64,000 bases of DNA from Virgisporangium ochraceum (GTDB lineage: Bacteria; Actinomycetota; Actinomycetes; Mycobacteriales; Micromonosporaceae): NCBI RefSeq assembly GCF_016863655.1, contig NZ_BOPH01000073.1:62001-126000 (forward strand), given 5' to 3'. The notes beneath the pieces were generated by a model. That model saw nothing but the letters and a program-made list of their open reading frames with translations, was not told the DNA's origin and ran no database searches. A program made the translations under genes and the position numbers. Positions 32,867-41,142 of this stretch are shown here, piece after piece (the first letter of the stretch is position 1; every line of letters begins with the position of its first letter).

Positions 32867-34222
32867 GTGCCAGACTCTCCTTTCGGCTTCGGATTCGCCG
32901 GCGCACCCGACCCGAACGACCCGCAGCAGATGCAGCAGTTCATGAGTCAGCTGCAGCAGATGTTCTCCGCGCCCACGAGCGGTGGGCCGGTGAACTGGGA
33001 CCTGGCGCGCCAGGTCGCCCAGGCGCACCTCACCGGCGGCGGCGCGATGCCCGGCGGCATCTTCGGGTTCGGCCTGCCCAACCTCATGGGCATGCAGGCG
33101 CCGACCAACGAGCTGCCGGAAGCGGAGAAGCCGGTCGGCGACCCGCCGGTCACGCCGGCCGAGAAGGCCGAGCTCATCGAGGCGCTTCGGCTCGCCGACC
33201 TGTGGCTGGAGCCCGAGTCCGAGCTGCCGTCGGGGCTCACGGTCCCCACCGCCTGGACCCGCGGCGAGTGGCTGGCCGCCACCCTCGACGTCTGGCGCAA
33301 GCTGTGCGACCCGGTCGCGGGCCGCATCGTCGCGGCGATGTCGGAGCTGGTCCCCGAGGAGATGCGCGGCCAGATGGGTCCGATGTCGGCGATGGTGTCG
33401 TCGCTCGGCGGCGCCCTGTTCGGCAGCCAGCTCGGCACCGCGCTCGGGTCACTCGCCGCCGAGGTGCTGTCGGCGAGCGACATCGGGCTTCCGCTGGGTC
33501 CGGCCGGCACGGCCGCGCTCGTCCCGGCGAACATCAAGACCTACGGTGACGGGCTGGAGCTGCCGGCCGACCAGGTGCGGCTGTACGTGGCCCTGCGCGA
33601 GGCCGCCCATCAGCGCCTGTTCAGCCACGTGCCGTGGCTGCGCGGCCACATTCTCACCGCGGTGGAGGCGTACGCCGCCGGCATCCGGGTCGACCGCGAG
33701 GCGATCGAAGACGCGGTCGGCAAGTTCGACCCGACCAACCCCACCGGCATGCAGGAGATCGCCCTCGACGGCATCTTCACCCCCGACGACAGCCCGCAGC
33801 AGCAGGCCGCCCTGGCGCGGCTGGAGACCATGCTCGCGCTGGTCGAGGGCTGGGTCAGCCACGTGGTCGACCGGGCGGCCGGCGAGCGGCTGCCCGACGT
33901 GGTCAAGCTCGGCGAGGCGTTCCGGCGCCGGCGCGGGGCCGGTGGCCCGGCCGAGCAGACGTTCGCCGCGCTGGTCGGCCTCGAACTGCGCCCGCGCAAG
34001 CTGAGGGAGGCGGCCACGCTCTGGGCCGCGCTCACCGAGCACCGCGGCATCGCCGGTCGCGACGCGCTGTGGGGTCACCCCGACCTCATGCCCGACGCCG
34101 AGGCGTTCGCCGACCCGGAGGCCTACGCCCGCGGGCAGGCCAACGCCGAGGTCGACTTCGACCAGCTCTTCGAGGAGCTGGCCAAGAACGACCCGCCGGA
34201 GGAAAAGCCCGAGGCCCAGTAG
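32867..34222 (+). CDS. zincin_2-family predicted zinc metalloprotease (DUF2342)
   Basis: This 451-residue protein starts at GTG 32867. The Gln-rich N-terminus (DPQQMQQFMSQLQQMF) precedes the conserved core with MSAMVSSLGGALFGSQLGTALGSL, the metal-binding helix REAAHQRLFSHVPWL and EGWVSHVVDRAA. It is the homologue of Rv3195. Activity has not, to my knowledge, been shown, so the protease label is family-based. Confidence 0.9.
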   Translation: MPDSPFGFGFAGAPDPNDPQQMQQFMSQLQQMFSAPTSGGPVNWDLARQVAQAHLTGGGAMPGGIFGFGLPNLMGMQAPTNELPEAEKPVGDPPVTPAEKAELIEALRLADLWLEPESELPSGLTVPTAWTRGEWLAATLDVWRKLCDPVAGRIVAAMSELVPEEMRGQMGPMSAMVSSLGGALFGSQLGTALGSLAAEVLSASDIGLPLGPAGTAALVPANIKTYGDGLELPADQVRLYVALREAAHQRLFSHVPWLRGHILTAVEAYAAGIRVDREAIEDAVGKFDPTNPTGMQEIALDGIFTPDDSPQQQAALARLETMLALVEGWVSHVVDRAAGERLPDVVKLGEAFRRRRGAGGPAEQTFAALVGLELRPRKLREAATLWAALTEHRGIAGRDALWGHPDLMPDAEAFADPEAYARGQANAEVDFDQLFEELAKNDPPEEKPEAQ

Positions 34223-34266
34223 CGCTTCGCCAGTCCCCCGGGCGCCCCCGACGCCCGCTCTCCGCC

Positions 34267-34336
34267 GATCTTGCAGTTGTGGCCTCACCTAAAACATGAC
34301 ATTTCCGCAAATAGAGGCGGCCACAAGTGCAAGATC
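34267..34336. repeat. 70-bp palindromic repeat, copy A
   Basis: The ends GATCTTGCAGTTGTGGCC and GGCCACAAGTGCAAGATC form an 18-bp inverted repeat (one mismatch) around an AT-richer 34-base centre. It is non-coding and lies in the 398-base gap between convergent genes. See copy B. Confidence 0.8.
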
Positions 34337-34466
34337 GACGCGCGCCTCGACAACGGCCCGTCGCGCGCCCCAGCCCCGCCCGACTCGAACGCCCGTCGCG
34401 CCGCCCCCGAGCGCCCGCACGGCCCCCGAGCGCCCGTCGCGACGCTGGGACCGCTCCGAGCGCGCC

Positions 34467-34536
34467 GATCTTGCAGTTGTGGCCGCCCTTATGTCGGGAT
34501 ATCACGGCATATCGAGGGGGCCACAACTGCAAGATC
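34467..34536. repeat. 70-bp palindromic repeat, copy B
   Basis: The same 18-bp ends as copy A, here perfect, surround a different 34-base centre. The two copies start exactly 200 bases apart. The rest of the 34223-34620 gap shows no gene. They look like REP-type elements and could act as terminators for the flanking convergent genes. Confidence 0.8.
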
Positions 34537-34620
34537 GGCGGGGGCGGCACGTGGCGGGAGCGGAACGGGGCGCGGGCCGCACGACAGGAACGGGCGCGGC
34601 CGCGACCTGATAGAGCGCTA

Positions 34621-35208
34621 TCAGCCGCCGAGCAGGGCCCTGGTGGTGTCCCAGCCGTCCAGGGCCGGGTCGAGCCTGGCCAGGTCGGCCGGCCCGCGCA
34701 GGCGGTGCCAGGCCGGGGTCACCGCCACCATCGCGCGGCGTGGTGCCGCGTCGCGCAGGTCGGCGGGTGCGGCAGCGTCGAGGTCGAGATCGGGAAACCA
34801 CTCCGGGACCGGTGTGCGCGCGGCAATCCCGAGCAGACCGCCACTGGTCGAGGGGGCCACGGCGGCGTGCCGGGTGGTCAGCGGCTGGAGCAGTTTGCCA
34901 ACCAGGAGGCCGGGCACGTCGGGGGCGTCGCCGGCCAGCACGGCCGCCTGCTCGTAGCCGTCGGCGGCGGCCGCGTCCAGAGCCGCCCGCGGGGTGTCGG
35001 CGTCGTACACGGGCATCCGCGGCCAGGCCACCTCTGCTGCCAGGCCGCGCTCACGCGGTCTAATCGCAATTGCCGCGTCGGCGGCCGCGAGCGCCGCGAT
35101 CAGATCGACCACGTCTTCGGCCAGGGCCCGGCGCCAGGTGGCCGGGTCGGTACCGGGCGGCGCCCACGGCACCGGCCCGAGGAGAGCGATCACGACGCGG
35201 CGGGTCAC
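34621..35208 (-). CDS. hypothetical protein, DUF2064/GT-A-like
   Basis: This 195-residue protein begins with a nucleotide-fold strand (RRVVIALLGPVPWAPPG). It contains AAVLAGDAPDVPGLLVGKLLQPL and the substrate-loop-like APSTSGGLLGIAARTPVPEWF, which recall DUF2064/GT-A nucleotidyltransferases of the MobA type. The key DxD pair is not obvious. It lies 3 bases downstream of the M48/YgjP-like gene and is co-transcribed with it. Function is uncertain. Confidence 0.72.
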   Translation of the reverse strand: MTRRVVIALLGPVPWAPPGTDPATWRRALAEDVVDLIAALAAADAAIAIRPRERGLAAEVAWPRMPVYDADTPRAALDAAAADGYEQAAVLAGDAPDVPGLLVGKLLQPLTTRHAAVAPSTSGGLLGIAARTPVPEWFPDLDLDAAAPADLRDAAPRRAMVAVTPAWHRLRGPADLARLDPALDGWDTTRALLGG

Positions 35209-35211
35209 CCG

Positions 35212-35739
35212 CTAATCGTCGGACATGTCCAGACCGGCGGCCGCGCTGACCCCCTCGAGAAAACCCCGGGCCCGCTCGGCCCGCGGGTAGCGCGAGACGA
35301 GATCCCAGAACGCGCTGTTGTGACTGGGGACGACGAGGTGCGTGAGCTCGTGCAGCAGCACGTAGTCGAGCACCCAGTCGGGCATGTCCTGTACGCGGTG
35401 CGACAACCGGATCGTGCGGTCGGCCGGGGTGCAGGAACCCCACCGCCCGTTCTGGTTGTTGACCCAGCGCACACTCGACGGACGGGCCGCGCCCGGGTAC
35501 TCGTGCAGGTACCGCATGGCCAGCCTGACGGCCCTGGCCTGCAGATCCGCGTCGCCCCGACGGGCGCGTTGATCTCGGGAGGCCAGCCGTTCGAGCATCC
35601 GGTCGACCCACTCGCGCTCTTCAGCACGCGAGAACTGGGCCGGGATCAGTACGACAACACGCTCACCGTCTCGGTACGCGGACACGGTGCGCCTGCGGCG
35701 CTGGCTACGCCGCACTTCTACCACCGGCTTACGCGCCAT
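35212..35739 (-). CDS. YgjP-like metal-dependent hydrolase (M48-related)
   Basis: This 175-residue protein starts at ATG 35739. The zinc motif HELTHLVVPSHNSAFWDLV matches the YgjP/DUF45 family, together with the substrate-side NNQNGRWGSCTPADRTIRLS. It is a predicted cytosolic metalloprotease. The adjacent gene follows after 3 bases. It is divergent from the DUF5679 gene with a 509-base gap. Confidence 0.85.
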   Translation of the reverse strand: MARKPVVEVRRSQRRRRTVSAYRDGERVVVLIPAQFSRAEEREWVDRMLERLASRDQRARRGDADLQARAVRLAMRYLHEYPGAARPSSVRWVNNQNGRWGSCTPADRTIRLSHRVQDMPDWVLDYVLLHELTHLVVPSHNSAFWDLVSRYPRAERARGFLEGVSAAAGLDMSDD

Positions 35740-36248
35740 GCCGGCCGGCCTGAGAACCGCCCACGGACGGAACCTAGCGCTCGACAGCCCTTGTTCCGCA
35801 AGAGTCAAATCCCGACACCCGGATGATTCGACCCAGTTGGTGCTTTATCTCCGGAAAGATTCCCCTGGCGGCCATTAAATGATCGCCGTTCGGCCCGCTC
35901 CCAGGATGCGAACGCCGGACGCGCAGGTCAGAGTGGACGGTGGTCTGGTCGTTTACACAGTTTTCCGCGCTGGAGAGGGCGGTTGTCCACCGGTCACCCA
36001 CACGGTACCCACAGCGCCGTCCACATGTTGTGGAAACGGAGGTTTACGCACCTTAGATCGGCGTGTCCCGGCTGGGCACAACTGCCACAGCAGTCGGACA
36101 AGGCACACTCACACAGGGATCGGCCTGCTCAGGCAGGCTGTCGGGCCTTTCGCCCGGCGCGATCCGTTTGGAAACGGTCACACGCACGTGCGGGCCGTCA
36201 GCGACGCCGGCGCCAACGAAGGCACGGCGCGACTCAAGGAGGGCAGAA
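35740..36248. other. 509-base intergenic region with DnaA-box-like motifs
   Basis: No gene is seen. TTGTCCACC (35983-35991) is one base from a DnaA box. TCCACA-TGT-TGTGGA (36020-36034) is a perfect 15-base dyad. The last bases carry AAGGAGGG, the ribosome site of the DUF5679 gene. Promoters for the two divergent genes must lie here. Confidence 0.5.
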
Positions 36249-36401
36249 GTGGCCGACACCTACAACGGCTACTGCGTCAAGTGCAAGGAGAAGCGGGACT
36301 TCGAAGGCGACATCGCCGAGACGAAGACCGGCATGCGCATGGCGAAGGGCAAGTGCCCCGTCTGCGGCACCACGGTCAACCGGATCCTGGGCAAGGCCTG
36401 A
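36249..36401 (+). CDS. DUF5679 zinc-ribbon small protein
   Basis: GTG 36249 follows a near-perfect AAGGAGGG with a 5-base spacer. The 50-residue product has CVKC (9-12) and CPVC (36-39) knuckles around a basic turn (KTGMRMAKGK). It corresponds to the small protein Rv3196A in the syntenic mycobacterial region. Such ribbons often contact RNA or the ribosome; the role is unknown. Confidence 0.85.
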   Translation: MADTYNGYCVKCKEKRDFEGDIAETKTGMRMAKGKCPVCGTTVNRILGKA

Positions 36402-36580
36402 CCCACCCAGGGCGGCGGGCCGCCACCTGTACCGGCTGACCGATCCTCGCAGGCCCGCTTCGACACGCTTCCGGTACGCACGCCCGCCGCCTCGCACCCG
36501 GGCTACCGACAGGGCCGGGTCGACGTTCCGCGCAACGCGCAGGACGCCGGCCCGGCCCTTCCTGTCGGATCAGGGACTCG

Positions 36581-36656
36581 TCGTCCACAGGTCTGTGGAT
36601 AACCCCGCGTGAACTGTGGACAACCCTGATGCCCATGCGTGTGGGCCTGTGGACAA
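36581..36656 (-). other. cluster of DnaA boxes
   Basis: Read on the minus strand, TTATCCACA (36594-36602), TTGTCCACA (36615-36623) and TTGTCCACA (36648-36656) are all in the same direction. A fourth near match, TCGTCCACA (36581-36589), lies on the plus strand. Spacings of 21 and 33 bases place the boxes on about the same helix face. The cluster sits in the 293-base gap just before the ThiF-like gene. No dnaA or dnaN is near, so this is not the origin; it may titrate DnaA or regulate the next genes. Confidence 0.65.
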
Positions 36657-36694
36657 CGGGGCGCCGACCGCCGCCGGCGTGGCAGGGTGCGTCG

Positions 36695-37948
36695 ATGCGA
36701 CGGCCCCTCCTGATCCCCCACCTGCGCCGTCTGTGGCGCGACACGCACACCTTGCAGCTGGGCACCGACCCGCAGCTGGCGACGGTGCTCGAGCTCCAGA
36801 ACCCGGCGATGGCCCGGGTCCTCGACCTGCTCGACGGCTCCCGGAGCCTGCGCACCGTGCTGGCCGCGGCGGTGGAGTTCGCGGTGACCGACCGGGAGGT
36901 CGAGGCCCTCCTGACCGCCCTCCGCGGCACGGGGCTGCTGGTCGCGCGGCAGGCGCTGCTCCCGGTCGGGCTCACCGACCACCAGCGCGACCGCATGGCC
37001 CGCGAGGCGGGGGCGCTGGCCCTGGCCGCCCTGCGAGCCGACCCGGTGGGCCGGCGAACCGGTGCACCCGCCCGGCGCGACGGGGCGGGGATGTCGGGCC
37101 GGAGCCCGAGACCACCCGCGGGAAACGCTCCCCCGGCCCCGCTGTCTTCGGCCGCATCCGCCTCGCCCCGGGGCGGTAGGGTCTCGTTGGCCATCCGCCC
37201 CGACCCCACCACTCCCGCCGAGATGCTCCGCCGCCGCGCGGCGGCCAAGGTGCTCGTCGCCGGTCATGCGTGGCTCGGCGCGTTGATTGCCGCCGCCCTC
37301 GGTGCGGCCGGCGTCGGACGGCTCGACCCCGCCCTCGACGGCTGGACCCGCGTCGACGACGCCATGCTCGGTGGTCTCCTGCCCACCGACGAGCACCGGT
37401 CCCGGGCGAGCGCCGCCGCCGACGCCGTGCGCCGGATCGCCCCGGAAGCCGTCCTGACCCCGCTGCGTGAAGGCGACGCCACGTTCGTCGTCCGGGTCGG
37501 GTCGCGGCCCGGGTCGGCGCTGGCGACCCGCGGGGTCCGGGAGCGCGGGGCGGCCCGGCTCGACGCCTACCTGCGCGACGGTCTGGTGCTGGTCGGCCCG
37601 CTCGTGCCGCCGTCCGGGTCTCCGTGCGGCTCCTGCCTCGAGCTGCACCGGCGCGACCGCGACAGCGCCTGGCCGCAGCTCGCCGCCCAGATCGCGACGG
37701 CCCGCGACAGCGTCGAAGTGTGCGGGGTGACCACCGCGCTCGCCGGTGCGGCGTACGCGGCGGAGGAGGTGCTCCGGCACATCGACGGGCGGCCGGTCCG
37801 CACGGTCGGTGCCGTCGTCGAGATCTCCGGACCGGGCACCGCGCGGCGCCGGACCTGGCCCCCGCACCCGTGGTGTGACTGTTCTCGCCGACGTCGATCT
37901 TCCGGGTCGGGCCGGCAGACGGACCGGCCGAGTAACAATGGTTCCTAA
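36695..37948 (+). CDS. ThiF/TOMM-cyclodehydratase-like protein
   Basis: This 417-residue protein starts at ATG 36695. The middle carries a degenerate Rossmann strand AAKVLVAGHAWLGALIAAALGAAGVG, as in E1-like (ThiF) proteins. The later CGSCLELHRRDRD and WCDC supply a four-cysteine zinc site typical of the N-terminal halves of azoline cyclodehydratases. An internal low-complexity linker (about 150-185) separates the domains. There is no YcaO partner, and the position equals Rv3196, so a housekeeping role is as likely as peptide modification. Its stop shares a base with the next start (TAATG). Confidence 0.78.
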   Translation: MRRPLLIPHLRRLWRDTHTLQLGTDPQLATVLELQNPAMARVLDLLDGSRSLRTVLAAAVEFAVTDREVEALLTALRGTGLLVARQALLPVGLTDHQRDRMAREAGALALAALRADPVGRRTGAPARRDGAGMSGRSPRPPAGNAPPAPLSSAASASPRGGRVSLAIRPDPTTPAEMLRRRAAAKVLVAGHAWLGALIAAALGAAGVGRLDPALDGWTRVDDAMLGGLLPTDEHRSRASAAADAVRRIAPEAVLTPLREGDATFVVRVGSRPGSALATRGVRERGAARLDAYLRDGLVLVGPLVPPSGSPCGSCLELHRRDRDSAWPQLAAQIATARDSVEVCGVTTALAGAAYAAEEVLRHIDGRPVRTVGAVVEISGPGTARRRTWPPHPWCDCSRRRRSSGSGRQTDRPSNNGS

Positions 37949-39276
37949 TGACAGACATCCCGCGCCGTGCCGTCACCCGCACCGCGAAGCTGGCGGCCCT
38001 CCCGCTGGGCTTTGCCGGGCGGGCCGCGTTGGGTCTGGGCAAGCGGGTCACCGGGCTCGCGTCCGAGGTCATCTCCGCCGAGGTGCAGCAGCGCACCGCC
38101 GAGCACCTGTTCAGCGTCCTGGGGCAGCTCAAGGGCGGCGCCATGAAGATGGGGCAGGCGCTGTCGGTATTCGAGGCCGCCCTGCCCGAGGAGCTGGCCG
38201 GACCGTACCGGGCCGCGCTCACCAAGCTCCAGGAGGCCGCTCCCCCGTTACCGGCCGCCAGCGTCCACAAGGTGCTCGCGAGCCAGCTGGGCACGGAGTG
38301 GCGGTCGCGGTTCCGCGAGTTCGACGACACGCCGGCCGCGGCCGCGAGCATCGGCCAGGTCCACCGGGCGGTATGGGAGGACGGCCGGCAGGTCGCCGTC
38401 AAGGTGCAGTACCCGGGTGCCGGCAAGGCGCTGGTCGCCGATCTCAACCAACTCGGCCGGCTGGCGTCGATGTTCAAGATCATTCAGCCGGGACTGGACG
38501 TGAAACCGCTGGTCGCCGAGCTACGCGCCCGGATCACCGAGGAACTGGACTACGAGTTGGAGGCCGCCGCGCAGGCGGCCTTCGCCGCCGCGTACGCCGA
38601 CGACCCCGACATCTACGTGCCGGAGGTGGTCGCGTCCGCCCCGCAGGTGCTGGTCACCGAGTGGGTCGACGGCGTCCAAATGTCCACGCTCATCCGCGAG
38701 GGTGAGCAGGAGGCCCGCGACGACGCCGGCCGGCGACTGGCCCTACTGCACTTCTCCGCTCCGGCGCGCACCGGGATGCTGCACGCCGACCCGCACCCGG
38801 GCAACTTCCGCATCCTGGCCGACGGCCGCCTGGGCGTGCTCGACTTCGGTGCCGTCGCGCGGCTGCCCGAGGGCCATCCCGAGGTGATCGGCCGGCTCAC
38901 GCGGCTGGCCCTGGCCGGCGACGCCGAAGGCGTCGTCGAGGGCCTGCGCGCGGAGGGGTTCATCAAGCCCGACCTGGAGATCGACGCGCAGGCGATCCTC
39001 GACTACCTGCTGCCGATGCTCGAACCGATCGCGGTCGACGAGTTCCGGCTCACCCGGGCCTGGCTCCGCGCCGAGGCCACCCGCGTCGCCAGCCCGAAGA
39101 GCCCGGCCTACGCGCTGGGCCGGCAGTTGAACCTGCCTCCGTCGTACCTGCTGATCCACCGGGTGACGCTCGGCTCCATCGGCGTGCTGTGCCAGCTGGA
39201 GGCGAAGGCCCCGTACCGCGGCATCCTGCTGGAGTGGCTCCCCGGCTTCGCCGGCGGCCCCGCGCTGAGCAAGTAA
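37948..39276 (+). CDS. ABC1/UbiB-family atypical kinase
   Basis: This 442-residue protein has the family signatures KGGAMKMGQAL (KxGQ), ASIGQVHRAVWEDG, VAVKVQYPG and HADPHPGNFRIL with LDFG as the metal site. ABC1 kinases support quinone or lipid metabolism and stress resistance. It is the homologue of Rv3197, which in mycobacteria neighbours whiB7 and is linked to macrolide tolerance. ATG 37948 overlaps the preceding stop by one base, so the genes form an operon. Confidence 0.9.
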   Translation: MTDIPRRAVTRTAKLAALPLGFAGRAALGLGKRVTGLASEVISAEVQQRTAEHLFSVLGQLKGGAMKMGQALSVFEAALPEELAGPYRAALTKLQEAAPPLPAASVHKVLASQLGTEWRSRFREFDDTPAAAASIGQVHRAVWEDGRQVAVKVQYPGAGKALVADLNQLGRLASMFKIIQPGLDVKPLVAELRARITEELDYELEAAAQAAFAAAYADDPDIYVPEVVASAPQVLVTEWVDGVQMSTLIREGEQEARDDAGRRLALLHFSAPARTGMLHADPHPGNFRILADGRLGVLDFGAVARLPEGHPEVIGRLTRLALAGDAEGVVEGLRAEGFIKPDLEIDAQAILDYLLPMLEPIAVDEFRLTRAWLRAEATRVASPKSPAYALGRQLNLPPSYLLIHRVTLGSIGVLCQLEAKAPYRGILLEWLPGFAGGPALSK

Positions 39277-39458
39277 CCGCATATCCGCTCGGTCTGGCGG
39301 GTATGCCGGAGTGAACACGCGCTCGTGCGCACGTATCGGTTAATAGGTCCGGGCACGTTTCCGCGCTATCAGATCAACCGAAGGATTCCGGTGGTAACGT
39401 CGCCTGCGGCCTGGCCTGCATTGAATCGTCAGGCTGTACCGCGAAAGGGATGAACGAC

Positions 39459-39533
39459 ATGGCACACGACCAGAAGCCGACTGCAGTTCACTTGAGCGCC
39501 GCCTGTGATGGCGGTGACGGCGGAATGGTCTGA
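39459..39533 (+). CDS. candidate 24-residue peptide gene
   Basis: ATG 39459 follows AAAGGG with a 9-base spacer and gives a peptide that ends HLSAACDGGDGGMV. An earlier in-frame ATG at 39450 would add three residues. A strong terminator starts 11 bases after the stop, so the ORF looks like a self-contained mini-gene. The single cysteine and Gly/Asp-rich end hint at a modified or signalling peptide, but no homologue is known to me. A non-coding small RNA is the alternative. Confidence 0.4.
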   Translation: MAHDQKPTAVHLSAACDGGDGGMV

Positions 39534-39543
39534 CGCGTCGCGT

Positions 39544-39575
39544 TGTCTCGGCAGACGCCTCGTCTGCCGACGACA
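39544..39575 (+). terminator. terminator after the small peptide ORF
   Basis: TCGGCAGACG (39548-39557) pairs perfectly with CGTCTGCCGA (39561-39570) across a 3-base loop, and TGTC/GACA extend the stem past one bulged base. It lies between the peptide ORF and the convergent small membrane gene, so it can serve both. Confidence 0.7.
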
Positions 39576-39629
39576 CCAGTCAGAGCACCTGGCCCGGGCA
39601 GATATGCTCGGGCCGAGTCGTATCCGCAG

Positions 39630-39818
39630 TCAGCCGCTGGCCGCCATCGCCACATAAACAACAGTGAGGAATGCGGCCGAGAGAAGCAGTGACGCCACTA
39701 GCAAAACCCCCGGATTGGTGCCGCCCTCGCCGCCGTCCGAACCGCCTTCGCCAGGAATAGCCGCCGGTGCGGGGGCGTCGGTGGAATTGACGGGAGTCTC
39801 GAAGGTCTGGAAATCCAT
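39630..39818 (-). CDS. 62-residue single-helix membrane protein
   Basis: ATG 39818 follows GGAGG. The product has an acidic Gly-rich N-terminus (PGEGGSDGGEGGTNPG) and one C-terminal membrane helix (GVLLVASLLLSAAFLTVVYVAMAASG). It looks like a tail-anchored small protein. Its Gly/Asp/Glu-rich stretch resembles the end of the 24-residue peptide on the other strand, which may be coincidence. Function is unknown. Confidence 0.65.
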   Translation of the reverse strand: MDFQTFETPVNSTDAPAPAAIPGEGGSDGGEGGTNPGVLLVASLLLSAAFLTVVYVAMAASG

Positions 39819-40139
39819 AACGGATCGCCTCCGGATGGGAAGTAATGGCGCGATGACCGCGTGTAGCGCCAAGCAAGAATCGCCAATCGGTCCGATGATC
39901 ACAACCACCCGTAGCGGTCAATCTTTTGGCGGACGTTTGGCGCGGTCGGTGGACCCCAACCGCATAGCAGCCCCCTGACCAGCAACGACACCCGCAGCCT
40001 GGCCCCGATTCCACCCTCGGCGGGTCCGATTAATCCCGTATAAGAGTTATAGGTAATTCGGCGTCTGAGCCAAGCAGGCCGTCACCCGCAGGAGTGATTC
40101 TCCTTAGCGAAATCTAAATAGCAAGTAATAATCCGGCTT
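39819..40139. other. 321-base intergenic region
   Basis: No gene is visible between the divergent small membrane gene and the gene at 40140. The stretch is AT-richer, with a TATAAG hexamer near 40040 that could be a -10 element. The start at 40140 has no strong ribosome site. Confidence 0.4.
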
Positions 40140-41048
40140 ATGGCCTTAGATACGGCAAATCATGACGAAGCTTCGGCTTCGTCGCTTCCGCCCGATAGGC
40201 CCAACCGGGGGATCGCCGATATCGTCGCGCTCGTTGTCGGACTCGTATCGGGCACCGCCGGGCTGGCCGGACTCTCTGCGGGCACGAACCGACGACTCCT
40301 CTTCCTCCTCTGTATCGCGTTGCTATTCTTTGTCGTCGTACGGTTCTGGCACCGGTACTACGTGGCAAGAAACCGACGCCTTCGCCAGCAGTTGGCCGCG
40401 GCGAACAAGCGGCAGCGGCAGTACGTCGAGGCACTCGTGCGAACGATGGACTGGGAAACCAGCCTCTTTCGAGACCGCATCAAGATCACGATCCACATCG
40501 GGCAGGTCGACGCCGAGGACCGGGTTGTCGAGGAGTGGCACACGACGCCAAAGCCTCAACTGACCCACCGCGCCTACCGACCGATCATTCCCACCGACGA
40601 CGAGCGCGTAGTGCGCCTGGCAGAAATCGGATTCACCTGCGGGCTGACCGACCAGGCCGGCAAGATCACCGTCCTTCCTCTTGTGGAGAAGGCGCGCTAC
40701 CTGCGCGTCTGGCTCATGTTCGAACCTGCGTGGAGAACGCCCGTCGACTGGGTGTCCACCTATCAGCCGGTGGGCCTGTGGAAACGACTTCGCGATACCG
40801 GGACCGATCGGCTGGGCTGGCAGGATCGCCTTCCGACGATGAACAACGGCGCCTCGTCCCTCGACAACATCGAGATCCATTTCATCTTTCCCCCGAGCAC
40901 GCGCAAGCCGGGTTTGGTCGAGCGGCAGGGCTGGGGAAGCACGTCGGATCCGGAACCCACGCCCAGTGGACACTGGCGCATCGTGTGGAACGACCCGAAC
41001 CCCGCAGGCCGTCAGTACAACTGGGAGCTCACGCAGCAACGCGATTGA
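40140..41048 (+). CDS. hypothetical membrane protein with soluble C-terminal domain
   Basis: This 302-residue protein has two membrane helices (ADIVALVVGLVSGTAGLAGL at 26-45 and LLFLLCIALLFFVVVRFW at 53-70), a basic coiled-coil (NRRLRQQLAAANKRQRQYVEAL) and a 180-residue soluble domain rich in Trp and Pro. No known motif is visible. It has no counterpart that I recall in the syntenic mycobacterial locus, so it may be an insertion there. It is convergent with the whiB7 operon. Confidence 0.7.
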   Translation: MALDTANHDEASASSLPPDRPNRGIADIVALVVGLVSGTAGLAGLSAGTNRRLLFLLCIALLFFVVVRFWHRYYVARNRRLRQQLAAANKRQRQYVEALVRTMDWETSLFRDRIKITIHIGQVDAEDRVVEEWHTTPKPQLTHRAYRPIIPTDDERVVRLAEIGFTCGLTDQAGKITVLPLVEKARYLRVWLMFEPAWRTPVDWVSTYQPVGLWKRLRDTGTDRLGWQDRLPTMNNGASSLDNIEIHFIFPPSTRKPGLVERQGWGSTSDPEPTPSGHWRIVWNDPNPAGRQYNWELTQQRD

Positions 41049-41071
41049 GGCGCGACAGGCGGCAACACGGG

Positions 41072-41110
41072 CGAACGCCCGCCTCCGGGAGAAGTGGAGG
41101 CGGGCGTTCG
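41072..41110. terminator. bidirectional terminator, 15-bp perfect stem
   Basis: CGAACGCCCGCCTCC (41072-41086) pairs with GGAGGCGGGCGTTCG (41096-41110) over a 9-base loop. It lies between the convergent membrane-protein gene and the whiB7 operon and probably ends both. Confidence 0.8.
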
Positions 41111-41142
41111 AGAATCGCGGGACTTCTTCTGTGGGTGTTGCC

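Noticed and set aside
34327..35826. 499-codon plus-strand frame
   Set aside because: It is antisense to two well-supported minus-strand genes and starts inside a palindromic repeat; its composition is typical of a high-GC shadow frame.
36581..36656. Chromosomal origin of replication
   Set aside because: Only three to four DnaA boxes, no dnaA, dnaN, gyrB or rpmH nearby and no AT-rich unwinding zone.
36695..39533. RiPP (azole peptide) biosynthetic cluster
   Set aside because: The ThiF-like protein lacks a YcaO partner and matches the syntenic mycobacterial gene Rv3196; the nearby 24-residue frame alone is not enough.
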